In this document: positions 7,582 through 15,980 of the stretch, one piece after another
Layout: every line of letters starts with the position of its first letter
How positions within the stretch are numbered: position 1 is the first letter of the stretch
Origin: Chryseobacterium sp. OSA05B
Lineage (GTDB): Bacteria > Bacteroidota > Bacteroidia > Flavobacteriales > Weeksellaceae
DNA: 64,000 nt
Direction: 5' to 3'
Assembly: GCF_019970065.1 (NCBI RefSeq)
Contig: NZ_JAHXYH010000002.1
Span: forward strand, 930,001 to 994,000
The notes under the pieces: model-generated
Told to the model about the DNA's origin: nothing
What the model saw: the letters and a program-made list of their open reading frames with translations, nothing else
Database searches by the model: none
Translations under genes and position numbers: made by a program

Positions 7582-9150
7582 ATGACAACAGCCATTATAG
7601 TCGGCGTTATTTGCTTAGTTATTGGCGCAGTGATAGGGATTCTTTTCTCTAAGAGCTCGCTGAATACCAAGGCAAAATTTATTGTAGATGATGCAAAGAA
7701 AAATGCCGAAAACCTTATAGAAAAAGCAAATGTTCAAGCTGAATCCATAAAGAAAGAGAAGAACCTACAGGCCAAAGAAAAATTTTTGGAACTGAAATCT
7801 CAGCATGATGCGGATATTCAATCCCGTGAGAAAAAAATGCAGGAGGTTGAAAAAAGAACCAAAGACAAAGAACATAAGCTTAACGACGAGCTTAGCAAGA
7901 CAGGAAAACTTGAAAAAGACCTTGACAAGCAGATTGCAGATTACGCTAAGAAAAATGAAATCTTAGATAGAAAGCAGCAGGAACTTGAAGTGGCGACCAC
8001 TAAAAAAGTGGAGATCCTGGAGAAAATTGCGAACTATACTGCAGAAGAAGCTAAAGCAGAATTGGTAGAAACCATGAAGGCAGAAGCTAAAACAAGAGCT
8101 CAGGCACACGTTCAGAGCATTATGGAGGAAGCACAGCTGAATGCTAAGAACGAAGCTAGAAAAATAGTTGTTCAGACCATTCAGAGAATTGGTACAGAAC
8201 AGGCCATTGAAAATTCAGTATCTGTTTTCAATATTGAATCAGACGAAGTAAAAGGTAGAATCATTGGTAGAGAAGGTAGAAACATCCGTGCTTTGGAAGC
8301 AATGACGGGCGTGGAAATTATCGTTGATGATACTCCGGAAGCTATTCTTCTTTCGTGTTTTGACCCGGTAAGAAGAGAGATCGCAAGATTATCCCTACAC
8401 AGATTGGTGACGGACGGAAGAATCCACCCGGCAAGAATCGAAGAAGTAGTAGAAAAAACAAAAAAACAGATCGAAGAAGAGATCATTGAAGTTGGAAAAA
8501 GAACGATTATTGATTTAGGAATCCACGGATTACACCCGGAACTGATCAAAATCGTAGGTAGAATGAAATACCGTTCTTCTTACGGACAGAACTTACTACA
8601 GCACTCTAGAGAAGTAGCGAACATCGCTGCAACGATGGCTGCTGAATTAGGACTGAACGTAAAACTAGCGAAAAGAGCAGGTCTTCTACACGATATCGGT
8701 AAAGTTCCTGAGCAGGAGTCTGAACTTCCTCACGCTTTACTGGGAATGCAGTGGGCTGAAAAGTATGGTGAAAATGCAGAAGTCGTTAACGCAATCGGAG
8801 CTCACCACGACGAAATTGAAATGAAGTCATTATTATCACCGATCATTCAGGTAGCTGATGCCATCTCAGGAGCAAGACCGGGCGCAAGAAGACAGGTCCT
8901 TGAATCTTATATCCAGAGACTGAAAGATCTTGAATCCGCAGCATTAAGTTTCGATGGCGTATCAAGCGCTTATGCGATCCAGGCGGGTAGAGAACTGAGA
9001 GTAATGGTAGAAAGCGGAAAAGTAAATGATGAAGTAGCGAACCAGCTTTCTTACGACATCTCTGAAAAGATCCAGAATGAGCTGACCTATCCGGGACAGG
9101 TAAAAGTAACGGTAATCAGAGAAACAAGAGCTGTGAATATTGCAAGATAA
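7582..9150 (+). CDS. rny: Ribonuclease Y
   Basis: A 522-residue protein with an N-terminal membrane helix (about 4-24), a long Lys/Glu-rich coiled coil to about 200, a KH domain with [15 protein letters not shown] near 225-240, and an HD domain with [13 protein letters not shown] near 370. RNase Y is a membrane-tethered endoribonuclease that initiates mRNA decay. Length and domain order are standard. The 5' leader follows the 6S RNA. Confidence 0.96.
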   Translation: MTTAIIVGVICLVIGAVIGILFSKSSLNTKAKFIVDDAKKNAENLIEKANVQAESIKKEKNLQAKEKFLELKSQHDADIQSREKKMQEVEKRTKDKEHKLNDELSKTGKLEKDLDKQIADYAKKNEILDRKQQELEVATTKKVEILEKIANYTAEEAKAELVETMKAEAKTRAQAHVQSIMEEAQLNAKNEARKIVVQTIQRIGTEQAIENSVSVFNIESDEVKGRIIGREGRNIRALEAMTGVEIIVDDTPEAILLSCFDPVRREIARLSLHRLVTDGRIHPARIEEVVEKTKKQIEEEIIEVGKRTIIDLGIHGLHPELIKIVGRMKYRSSYGQNLLQHSREVANIAATMAAELGLNVKLAKRAGLLHDIGKVPEQESELPHALLGMQWAEKYGENAEVVNAIGAHHDEIEMKSLLSPIIQVADAISGARPGARRQVLESYIQRLKDLESAALSFDGVSSAYAIQAGRELRVMVESGKVNDEVANQLSYDISEKIQNELTYPGQVKVTVIRETRAVNIAR

Positions 9151-9171
9151 TAACAGATAAAGATATTGTAT

Positions 9172-9202
9172 AAAAACCTTTCAAGAAATTGAAAGGTTTT
9201 TT
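9172..9202 (+). terminator. Terminator after rny
   Basis: AAAAACCTTTC/GAAAGGTTTTTT hairpin and T run, 21 nt after the stop. Its stem sequence closely resembles those at 10846 and 11251. Confidence 0.88.
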
Positions 9203-9222
9203 ATTTTTATCAAAACTTAAAA

Positions 9223-10464
9223 ATGCAAGAACTGTCCTTGTCTTCAAAACTGAAGTACATCTTTTCAATCCCCGTTATCATTTCCGCTCTGGGCTATTTC
9301 GTAGACATCTATGACCTCCTTTTATTCGGTATCGTAAGAATCCCAAGTTTAAAAGCTTTAGGCTTAAATCCCGACGCTGACGGAACCTTTATTCTCAACT
9401 GCCAGATGGTAGGGCTACTTATCGGGGGCGTGTTCTGGGGAATTTTTGGAGACAAAAAAGGAAGGCTTTCTGTACTTTTCGGATCCATCCTGGTATATTC
9501 CCTAGCGAATATAGCCTGTGGATTCCTGCCTTACTTCCCGAAAGAGCATCTCGTGTACCAATATGCGGGTTTAAGATTTATTGCCGGAATAGGACTCGCC
9601 GGAGAGCTGGGAGCCGGAATTACCCTAGTTTCTGAAAGCCTCCCGAAGAGTTTAAGAGCTATCGGAACTTCCGTAGTAGCGGGATTTGGACTAATGGGTG
9701 CTGTTGTGGCACAGCTTACTGTAGAACTGGCCGGTGGCTGGAATATTTCCTACATCATCGGAGGGATTATGGGAATTATGCTGCTGCTGTTGAGAATAAG
9801 CGTTTCAGAATCCGGTATTTATAAAAATATCGTTCATAAAAGTGTCTCAAAAGGAAATTTTCTCTCCTTCTTTACCAATAAAGACCGCCTGACCAGATAT
9901 CTCAAATGCATTGCCGTAGGATTGCCTACCTGGTATTGTATAGGGATTCTTGCTGTTTTAGCCAATCAGTTTGCCCCTGAATTAGGCATTAAGGATCTGA
10001 ATCCCGGAAAAGCCATTATGTGGGCATATATAGGCATTTCTGTCGGTGATCTGATGAGCGGTTTTATTTCCCATGCTTTGAAATCCCGGAAGATGGCTAT
10101 TTTTTATATGCTGCTGTTCACTATAATCGGTGTGGCGATCATGTTGTTTGGGAATACCAATACAGAAACGAAATATTATATGTTCTGTGTCTGGCTGGGC
10201 TTGGGTACCGGATATTGGGCGATGTTTGTGACTCTTGCTGCAGAACAGTTTGGCACAAATATCAGAAATACGGCAACCACTACCGTTCCCAATATGGTAA
10301 GAGGTCTGGTGCCGGTGATGATCCTGGCGTTTGATCTGTTGAAAAATAATTTCACGGTGATCATCAGTGCGGCAGTTGTTGGAATTGTTGTTTTTGGACT
10401 TGCGTTTTATTCGGCACTTACGATTTCCGAAACGCATAATAAAGATCTTGAATTTGTAGAATAA
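9223..10464 (+). CDS. MFS transporter
   Basis: A 413-residue major facilitator with about 12 hydrophobic segments. The loop 2-3 motif GDKKGRLSVLFGS lies near 80-92, and RFIAGIGLAGELGAGITLVSE near 117-137 is typical of the sugar/organic-acid carrier subgroup (ProP/ShiA/KgtP-like). Substrate unknown. The ATG is 72 nt after the rny stop and the rny terminator lies between them, so it is probably transcribed separately. No partner enzyme is adjacent. Confidence 0.88.
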   Translation: MQELSLSSKLKYIFSIPVIISALGYFVDIYDLLLFGIVRIPSLKALGLNPDADGTFILNCQMVGLLIGGVFWGIFGDKKGRLSVLFGSILVYSLANIACGFLPYFPKEHLVYQYAGLRFIAGIGLAGELGAGITLVSESLPKSLRAIGTSVVAGFGLMGAVVAQLTVELAGGWNISYIIGGIMGIMLLLLRISVSESGIYKNIVHKSVSKGNFLSFFTNKDRLTRYLKCIAVGLPTWYCIGILAVLANQFAPELGIKDLNPGKAIMWAYIGISVGDLMSGFISHALKSRKMAIFYMLLFTIIGVAIMLFGNTNTETKYYMFCVWLGLGTGYWAMFVTLAAEQFGTNIRNTATTTVPNMVRGLVPVMILAFDLLKNNFTVIISAAVVGIVVFGLAFYSALTISETHNKDLEFVE

Positions 10465-10654
10465 TTTATTTTAATTATTAGATATAATTTAAAATTATAC
10501 TTATTGTTTTATTATTTATATAATAAAATAAATTTATTATTATTATTTATTTGATTTATTGAATTAATCAATGTGAATTTTGTTTATTTAGATTTGTATT
10601 TGTTTAGTTTTGAGATGTACAAAATAAATATCTAATCTTATAAAAAAAATTATT

Positions 10655-10798
10655 ATGAAAAATGCAAAAAAACTTCAAAAAGAAGATTTGAAAAACATTA
10701 AAGGAGGAGGTAAAGCTCCGGATTTATCTAAATGTTTTTGTATTTGTGGTACGCTGCATGGTCCTGCATATTGTGACGCATATGTTATATGCAATTAG
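10655..10798 (+). CDS. Bacteriocin-like GG-leader cysteine-rich peptide 1
   Basis: A 47-residue peptide. The leader MKNAKKLQKEDLKNIKGG carries the Bacteroidetes double-glycine motif LKxIxGG. The short core (about 29 residues) begins PDLSKC and has five cysteines in the pattern CxCxC-x8-C-x5-C. It shares PDLS-C-x-C-x-C and GPxYC with the two following peptides. It is its own unit, with a terminator 48 nt after the stop. A TAGATTTG at 10589-10596 is a possible -7 box. Precursors like this are usually cut and exported by a peptidase-containing ABC transporter. None is present in the window. Function (toxin, signal or other) is unknown. Confidence 0.75.
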   Translation: MKNAKKLQKEDLKNIKGGGKAPDLSKCFCICGTLHGPAYCDAYVICN

Positions 10799-10845
10799 CG
10801 GATATTTTTTTAAAAGGAGTATTAGTTATTAGAAACTTTTTAATC

Positions 10846-10880
10846 AAAGACCTTTCGATCATCGAGAGGTCTTTATTTTT
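10846..10880 (+). terminator. Terminator after peptide 1
   Basis: AAAGACCTTTCGAT/ATCGAGAGGTCTTT hairpin followed by ATTTTT. Confidence 0.85.
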
Positions 10881-11048
10881 AATAAAACTTAAAAAGCAGG
10901 TATGCTTGTAATTGTCAACAAATAAATTTATGTAGCTTCTTCATTAAATGAGCGAATTAACATTTTGTTGTGCTTTAAATAATTATTATTTACTTATTTT
11001 TGAAATAAATCAGATTTAATTCTATTGTTTAATTAAAACCAAAACATC

Positions 11049-11234
11049 ATGTCACAGGAAATTTTAAAAAAAGCAAAAAAGTTAAAAAAGGATGATCTTA
11101 AAAACATCGTAGGAGGTGTGCAAGAAGCAACCACTCCGGATCTTTCAAAATGTGGTTGCAGCTGTACGGGAGCAGTAACAGGTCCGTCATATTGTGTAAA
11201 GTATAAAAAATGTTTGCAGGTAATAACCTGTTAA
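11049..11234 (+). CDS. Bacteriocin-like GG-leader cysteine-rich peptide 2
   Basis: A 61-residue peptide. The leader has KKLKKDDLKNIVGG (Gly-Gly at 22-23). The core contains PDLSKCGCSC, then TGAVTGPSYC, VKYKKC and a terminal cysteine: six cysteines, the first five matching peptide 3. A candidate -7 box TATTTTTG lies at 10995-11002, 46 nt upstream. A terminator follows after 16 nt. Clearly paralogous to peptides 1 and 3, which points to tandem duplication with divergence of the core. Confidence 0.78.
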   Translation: MSQEILKKAKKLKKDDLKNIVGGVQEATTPDLSKCGCSCTGAVTGPSYCVKYKKCLQVITC

Positions 11235-11250
11235 TAAAAAGAATCAGTAA

Positions 11251-11283
11251 AACCTTTCGAGTAATTGAAAGGTTTTTTTTTAT
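11251..11283 (+). terminator. Terminator after peptide 2
   Basis: AACCTTTC/GAAAGGTT stem with an eight-T run. Confidence 0.88.
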
Positions 11284-11478
11284 TAAAGTTTAAGAGTCCT
11301 GGAAACATTTCACAACATCTTTCAAAAAATTAGGTTGTCTACCGGGCGGTTGGTAATACAGCTGTTTAAAATAGCCGGATAATATAACTGTTTAAGAAAT
11401 ATTAGAGATCAATATTTCGTTTATAATGTAATAAATACAATGGTATCAGGGAATTATTGAAAATTTATTTAAATTATG

Positions 11479-11508
11479 TTGCGAATAATTAATATTTGTT
11501 TAACTTTG
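11479..11508 (+). promoter_or_regulatory. Promoter of peptide 3
   Basis: TTG at 11479-11481, a 19-nt spacer and TAACTTTG at 11501-11508 match the Bacteroidetes consensus. Predicted transcription start is near 11513, giving a leader of about 45 nt. The rest of the 11284-11558 gap is AT-rich with no further gene seen. Confidence 0.7.
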
Positions 11509-11558
11509 GAGGGTAACAAAACTATATTGTTTAACCCCAAACCAAATCACGTAACACT

Positions 11559-11738
11559 ATGAAAAATGCTAAGAAATTAAGAAAAGCAGACCTGAAGAAC
11601 ATTATCGGAGGAATCAGCGGAAAACCTGATTTATCACTTTGCGGATGCAGTTGTTCTGGTTCTGTAACCGGACCTTGGTATTGCGTACAGCACATCGCTT
11701 GTACACAAGGATACAACTGTGGTGAGTCTGCTATTTAA
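11559..11738 (+). CDS. Bacteriocin-like GG-leader cysteine-rich peptide 3
   Basis: A 59-residue peptide. The leader MKNAKKLRKADLKNIIGG is nearly the same as that of peptide 1. The core has PDLSLCGCSC, SGSVTGPWYC, VQHIAC and a further cysteine in a C-terminal extension (TQGYNCGESAI). It has its own promoter and terminator. The leader is more conserved than the core, which fits a shared maturation or export system acting on several products. Confidence 0.78.
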   Translation: MKNAKKLRKADLKNIIGGISGKPDLSLCGCSCSGSVTGPWYCVQHIACTQGYNCGESAI

Positions 11739-11784
11739 GACATCAGTTCAGTAAGAAAACTAAACATTTCCACATTTAATACGC

Positions 11785-11816
11785 AAAAGCCTTTTGGGAC
11801 CTTCCAAAAGGTTTTT
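11785..11816 (+). terminator. Terminator after peptide 3
   Basis: AAAAGCCTTTTGG/CCAAAAGGTTTTT hairpin with a T run, 46 nt after the stop. Confidence 0.82.
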
Positions 11817-12043
11817 GTCATTTAAAAACTAGGGTAGAAATGGCTTAAAAACAAATTTATTTTGTACAATAATGTTTCATATCGGCCTTCCAGCCTTGAA
11901 TTTTTGGTTCATTTTATTTCAAAACAAAGAATTAGAAAAGTTTTCATCAATTAGGTTATTTAAAAATTTGTACGGTAAGTAATAGACATAAACATCTGTG
12001 AAAATCTGTGGTTTAAAAAAAACACAAAAGAGAACTAAAAAAA
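11817..12043. other. Intergenic stretch without a gene
   Basis: AT-rich convergent spacer between peptide 3 and yeiH. Nothing codes here. A short CTGTGAAAATCTGTGG direct repeat of a dispersed flavour lies near 11994-12010. Confidence 0.6.
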
Positions 12044-13006
12044 TCAGTTGATAATATAAAGCAAACTCCCCACACTTATCGTAATCCATAAAATAACAGC
12101 CACAGCCAGCGGCTTAATTCCTATCGTTTTTAAAGTCCGGATCGAAAGAGTAGAACCTATAAAGAATAAAGTAAGATTCAGACCCGATTTTGCCACGGCA
12201 GTGACAGAACTGCTCAGACCATCAAAAACCGGAAAATAAGTGTTTAAAAGAATAGCTAAAATAAACCATCCTATAAACCACGGGATTTTAATTTTCGATT
12301 CTTTGTTTTTAAAAATAAACATCGTGATCACAGAAACCGGAATAATCCATAAAGCACGGGCCAGTTTCACTGTTGTGGCTATTTTTAAAGCCTCATTTCC
12401 ATATTTGCCGGCTGCACCCACTACAGAACTGGTGTCATGAATGCCCACTGCACACCACAGTCCGAACTGTTCCTGAGAAAGGTGCAGTATATGCCCGATA
12501 GCCGGATAAATAAACAGTGCGACAGAATTCAATGTGAAAATAATAGCAAGGCCTAAGGAAATTTCCTTCGTACCCGGCTTGATTATAGGAGAAACAGCTG
12601 CAATAGCACTTCCGCCGCAGATCGCAGTTCCGGCAGAAATCAGATAAGAAAGCTTTTTCTCAAGCTTAAATACCTTTCCTAAAATATATCCCAGAACCAT
12701 TACCGTAAAAATACTGACAACCGTTAAAAAAAATCCTGTCTTTCCAGCCTGGAGCGCTTCATTCAGTTTGAGCCCAAAACCCAATCCTACAATAGAGATC
12801 TGAAGCAGCAGATGAATATATTTGTGCAAATGCTTTTCAAACGGATTACCAATGAGAACTGCCAGACCAAAACCTACAGCCAGAGCTATCGGAGAAGAGA
12901 CTAACGGGGTAAGGCATACAGCACTGAGTATAATAAAAATAGTTTTTCGGATCATTTCATTTTGGATAAGCTCTTTCATATGATAAGTTTTGAAATCAGA
13001 CTCCAA
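12044..13006 (-). CDS. YeiH family putative sulfate exporter
   Basis: A 320-residue integral membrane protein with about ten hydrophobic segments. Family hallmarks are GFGLKLNEALQAGK near 96-109, ISAGTAICGGSAIAAVSPII near 141-160, and HDTSSVVGAAGKYG near 209-222. YeiH (UPF0324, Cons_hypoth698) proteins are predicted exporters of sulfate or sulfonate-derived anions; direct transport data are thin. A LysR regulator lies upstream on the same strand, as in the classic yeiE-yeiH pair, but a 383-bp gap filled by repeat copy B separates them here. Confidence 0.85.
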   Translation of the reverse strand: MESDFKTYHMKELIQNEMIRKTIFIILSAVCLTPLVSSPIALAVGFGLAVLIGNPFEKHLHKYIHLLLQISIVGLGFGLKLNEALQAGKTGFFLTVVSIFTVMVLGYILGKVFKLEKKLSYLISAGTAICGGSAIAAVSPIIKPGTKEISLGLAIIFTLNSVALFIYPAIGHILHLSQEQFGLWCAVGIHDTSSVVGAAGKYGNEALKIATTVKLARALWIIPVSVITMFIFKNKESKIKIPWFIGWFILAILLNTYFPVFDGLSSSVTAVAKSGLNLTLFFIGSTLSIRTLKTIGIKPLAVAVILWITISVGSLLYIIN

Positions 13007-13063
13007 AATTCCGAAATATAGTATTACAAAGTAAATCGTATTTTATTATGATGGATAACTTTT

Positions 13064-13389
13064 GGTTATGAGTTATGGGTTATGAGTTATGAGTTATGAG
13101 TTATGAGTTATGAGTTGCGGGTTTCGAGTTGGGAGAGTTTGAAAGTGGGAGGGGTTTGAGTAAATGATTTGGAAGAGGGTTGCCAGTTGCGGGTTGCAGG
13201 TTCGTAGTAATTAAGCTAATGGATAATCGTCTCATGCTTGATATCTATCACCTGAAATCTGACGTCTGGTATCTGATGTCCAGATGTCTTGATTCTTGGC
13301 TCTTACAAAAAACCATCCTTTCAAACTGCGTCACCAACCCTAATCCCAACCCTAATCCCAATCCCTAATCCCTAATCCCTACTACCTAC
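13064..13389 (-). repeat. Heptad repeat element, copy B (inverted relative to copy A)
   Basis: On the plus strand: ten heptads without slippage at 13066-13135 (TTATGAG units, then TTGCGGG, TTTCGAG, TTGGGAG); a G-rich run; the AT-rich block (CTAATG... on the plus strand) at about 13200-13220; the core in reverse (ATCTGAT, GTCTTGA, TTCTTGG) to about 13302; and CCCTAAT-type heptads at about 13336-13385. Read on the minus strand it has the same order as copy A, including a shared ATGGTTTTTTG joint between the G-rich arm and the core. It contains one 8-nt unit, so the register slips once. Confidence 0.88.
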
Positions 13390-14268
13390 CTAACTCCTCA
13401 CAAACTTCAGAAATAGTCTAATCACGTCCGACTGTTCTCCTTTCGGAAGAATAAAGTGGAAATTTCTTTCAATACTGAAATTCCTGATATCTACGATGGT
13501 GAGGGTGTTGTTTTTTAATTCATTTAAAATGGTACTGATCGACAGAAATGCCATGCAATCCGAATGTAAGAGATAATTTTTGATGCTTTCGCTGCTTCCC
13601 AGCTGCATAACCGTGTGGAGTTCTTCGATGTTGATTCCTTTTTCCTTTAATCGGTTCTGGATAAATTCCTGGGTCCCGGAGCCCTGTTCCCGGAAAATCA
13701 GGTTTAAATCGTAAAGGTCTTTTAAATTCAAGGTTTTCTGAGCCAGCGGATGATTGGCCTTTGCGGTAAGCACAATTTCATCAGCTTTAAAGATTTTATA
13801 ATCAAAAAAAGACGACTGAGATTCCCCTTCGATAATTCCGAGATCTATTTTCCCTTCTTTTAAAAGGTCGGAAATAATTTCGGTATTATGGGCGATCAGT
13901 TCGATCTTAATGTCTCTATAATACATATTAAATTTGGCCAGAATTTCCGGCAAAACATATTGTGCAACGCTGGTGCTGGCTCCGATAATCAGTTTTCCTT
14001 TGTGTTTTTCATTCACCTGACTGATCTCAAATTCCAGATCACGGTAAAGATTCCGGATCTTTTCTGCGTATTCATACAAAATTCTTCCACTTTGGGTAAG
14101 GTGTACAGAAGTTCCTTTTCGGTCAAACAGTTTTGTACCCAATTGACTTTCAATTTCTTTAATGTGTTTGGTCACAGCAGGTTGGGAAATATAAAGTTCC
14201 TCCGCAGCTTTTGTGAAGCTCAGTCTTGAGGCAGCGGTATGGAAAACTTTTAATCTATAGTCAAACAT
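13390..14268 (-). CDS. LysR family transcriptional regulator
   Basis: A 292-residue protein with the LysR winged helix at 1-60 (FHTAASRLSFTKAAEELYISQPAVTKHIKEIE) and a type-2 periplasmic-binding effector domain at about 90-290. It most resembles the CysB/YeiE type, which senses sulfur or small-anion status. It lies upstream of the YeiH gene on the same strand and probably controls it, inferred from the recurrent pairing. The 3' end abuts repeat copy B and the 5' end faces repeat copy C. Confidence 0.9.
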   Translation of the reverse strand: MFDYRLKVFHTAASRLSFTKAAEELYISQPAVTKHIKEIESQLGTKLFDRKGTSVHLTQSGRILYEYAEKIRNLYRDLEFEISQVNEKHKGKLIIGASTSVAQYVLPEILAKFNMYYRDIKIELIAHNTEIISDLLKEGKIDLGIIEGESQSSFFDYKIFKADEIVLTAKANHPLAQKTLNLKDLYDLNLIFREQGSGTQEFIQNRLKEKGINIEELHTVMQLGSSESIKNYLLHSDCMAFLSISTILNELKNNTLTIVDIRNFSIERNFHFILPKGEQSDVIRLFLKFVRS

Positions 14269-14304
14269 GGGTGGGAGCTTGTGATAACAAATTTAGTGAA
14301 ATTA

Positions 14305-14541
14305 TACGGGTTGGGGAGTTTGAGAGTGGGAGGGTTTGAGGGTTGGAAATTGCCAGGGTTGGAGAGTTTGAGTTGTATGGAGTTTTAGGAAGAAAAAAGC
14401 AAGAGTAAAGAATTAAGATTCTAGATGTCAGACATCAGATATCAGACAATGATTCATTAAATTAATTACTGTGAACCAGCAACTTGCAGCCAATCAACAA
14501 CCGTAACTCTCATACTCTAAAACCCTCCAACTCCAACTCTC
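14305..14541 (+). repeat. Heptad repeat element, copy C
   Basis: Left arm of G-rich GAGTTTGAG/GGGAGGG words to about 14385. Core heptads in exact register at about 14399-14454: GCAAGAG, TAAAGAA, TTAAGAT, TCTAGAT, GTCAGAC, ATCAGAT, ATCAGAC. The AT-rich block CATTAAA, TTAATTA, CTGTGAA starts at 14455. Then come CCAGCAA and CTTGCAG and a C/A-rich tail that runs up to the stop codon of the CLC gene. Confidence 0.87.
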
Positions 14542-15846
14542 CTACAAATCCGAAAAAGACCTGCCTCCATCACTGTCATACCTCCGGTTTTTAGCTTCAC
14601 CGATCTTTTGTTTTGAATAAATACTGTTGTGGCCGGAAAGTAAATAGGAAACGATACATGCGATAGCGATATAAACGCCGGATTCTGCTCCGAACAGCTC
14701 AATTCCCATCAGCATACAAGCCAGTGGAGTATTGGTAGCTCCGGCAAATACAGCCACAAAACCCATTCCTGCCAGCAAGCCAAACGGCAACGGAATAAAC
14801 AGAGATAATGCGCTGCCGAGCGTGGCTCCGATGAAAAATAATGGAGTGACTTCGCCGCCTTTAAACCCTGCAGAAAGGGTAACGATCGTAAAGATCATTT
14901 TTAAAGCAAAATCGCAGAACGGAAGCTGTTGTTTAAAAGATTCCAGAATGACGGGAATTCCCAGTCCGATGTATCTTGTGGTTCCCATCGCAAAAACTGC
15001 CAGAGCAACAATAATCCCACCAACGATGGGGCGAAACGGAGGATATTTAATCTTAGATTTAAAAACAGAACCTGTCCAGTGAATCATTCTGCTGAATCCT
15101 GCTGCACAGATTCCAAAGGCAATTCCGGCGACAACACTGTATAAAATGGGCAGAAATTCAAGTTTCGGAATAAGATCTATATGATAATGGGTATGTTTGA
15201 CATTCCAGAAATTAGTAGTCAAATCTGCGAGAATAGCCGAAGCAAAAGCCGGGAAAATAGCGTTATACCGTATTCTTCCGATCAGGAAAACTTCGAGTGC
15301 AAAAACAGCTCCGGCCAATGGTGTTCCGAAAACAGATCCGAAGCCTGCAGCGATTGCGGCAATAAGGAGAATTTTTCTTTCATTTTTGTCAAGTTTAAAG
15401 GGCCTGCTGAGCTGGTCTGCAATAGCTCCTGCCATCTGGAGGGCTGTTCCCTCACGACCGGCCGAACCTCCGAAAAAATGGGTAACAATCGTTCCTAAAT
15501 AAACAAATGGAGCCATTTTAAAAGGAATAATCTCTTTCGGATCATGAATATTGTCGATGAGCAGATTGTTTCCCGCCTCTACGTCTTTTCCGTAATAGTG
15601 GTATAGAAGTCCAATGAGAAAACCGGCAACAGGAAGCAAGGCAATGAGCCAGATATGACTTTCTCTGAATTGGGTAGCCCACTCCAGGGACTGTAAAAAT
15701 CCTGCAGAAGCCGTTCCGGCTAAACCACCAATAATCATACTGATGCACAGCCACTTTAAAATATAGGGCAGGGCAGGGTATTTTCTGAAAAATAATTGGG
15801 TATGAAAAACTGCTTTTCTATGAAGGGGCCGTTGTTTTTTTGACAT
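14542..15846 (-). CDS. CLC family channel/antiporter, probable fluoride exporter (CLC-F type)
   Basis: A 434-residue CLC protein with about 12-14 membrane segments. The selectivity-filter loop reads GGSAGREGTALQMAG near 137-151, containing the GREGT motif, and KGGEVTPLFFIGATLG lies near 334-349. The canonical GSGIP of Cl- transporters is absent; the equivalent position has AGNNLLID. That, plus the fluoride riboswitch directly upstream, supports a CLC-F fluoride/proton antiporter that protects against fluoride. The residues alone would only support CLC family. The 3' end touches repeat copy C. Confidence 0.88.
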   Translation of the reverse strand: MSKKQRPLHRKAVFHTQLFFRKYPALPYILKWLCISMIIGGLAGTASAGFLQSLEWATQFRESHIWLIALLPVAGFLIGLLYHYYGKDVEAGNNLLIDNIHDPKEIIPFKMAPFVYLGTIVTHFFGGSAGREGTALQMAGAIADQLSRPFKLDKNERKILLIAAIAAGFGSVFGTPLAGAVFALEVFLIGRIRYNAIFPAFASAILADLTTNFWNVKHTHYHIDLIPKLEFLPILYSVVAGIAFGICAAGFSRMIHWTGSVFKSKIKYPPFRPIVGGIIVALAVFAMGTTRYIGLGIPVILESFKQQLPFCDFALKMIFTIVTLSAGFKGGEVTPLFFIGATLGSALSLFIPLPFGLLAGMGFVAVFAGATNTPLACMLMGIELFGAESGVYIAIACIVSYLLSGHNSIYSKQKIGEAKNRRYDSDGGRSFSDL

Positions 15847-15879
15847 AATAATCCTGATCAGTTATTGGTTAATAATCTC

Positions 15880-15942
15880 TTAATCAGGCGTCATCAGCTT
15901 CTGTAAAGCGGTTGGGTAAGGAAGAGCACCATTTCCTTTTGT
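15880..15942 (-). promoter_or_regulatory. Fluoride riboswitch (crcB motif)
   Basis: On the minus strand, GGAAATGGTGCTCTTCC (15936-15920) forms the first stem-loop. AACCGC follows, then a GCTT-TACAG-AAGC hairpin and TGATGACGCCT ending at 15886. The loop GGTG can pair with CGCC downstream to make the conserved pseudoknot. These are the invariant parts of the crcB motif. Downstream, CCTGAT and ATCAGG can pair across the start region of the CLC gene, so ligand may control translation by freeing or hiding the start. Location 34 nt before the CLC ATG fits a fluoride-induced exporter. Confidence 0.9.
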
Positions 15943-15980
15943 GATGCAAATATAGAAATAAGAATTTATTTTCAAAATAC

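Noticed and set aside
13180..13368. 62-residue frame ending in repeated NPNPNP
   Set aside because: Entirely within repeat copy B; the NP run is CCCTAAT-type repeat DNA read in frame.
13336..13385. Telomere or linear replicon end
   Set aside because: CCCTAAT-like units are few, internal and flanked by ordinary genes; they belong to the heptad family.
14732..15502. Several plus-strand frames opposite the CLC gene
   Set aside because: Shadows of a well-supported membrane protein with unnatural Pro/Ser/Asn-rich composition.
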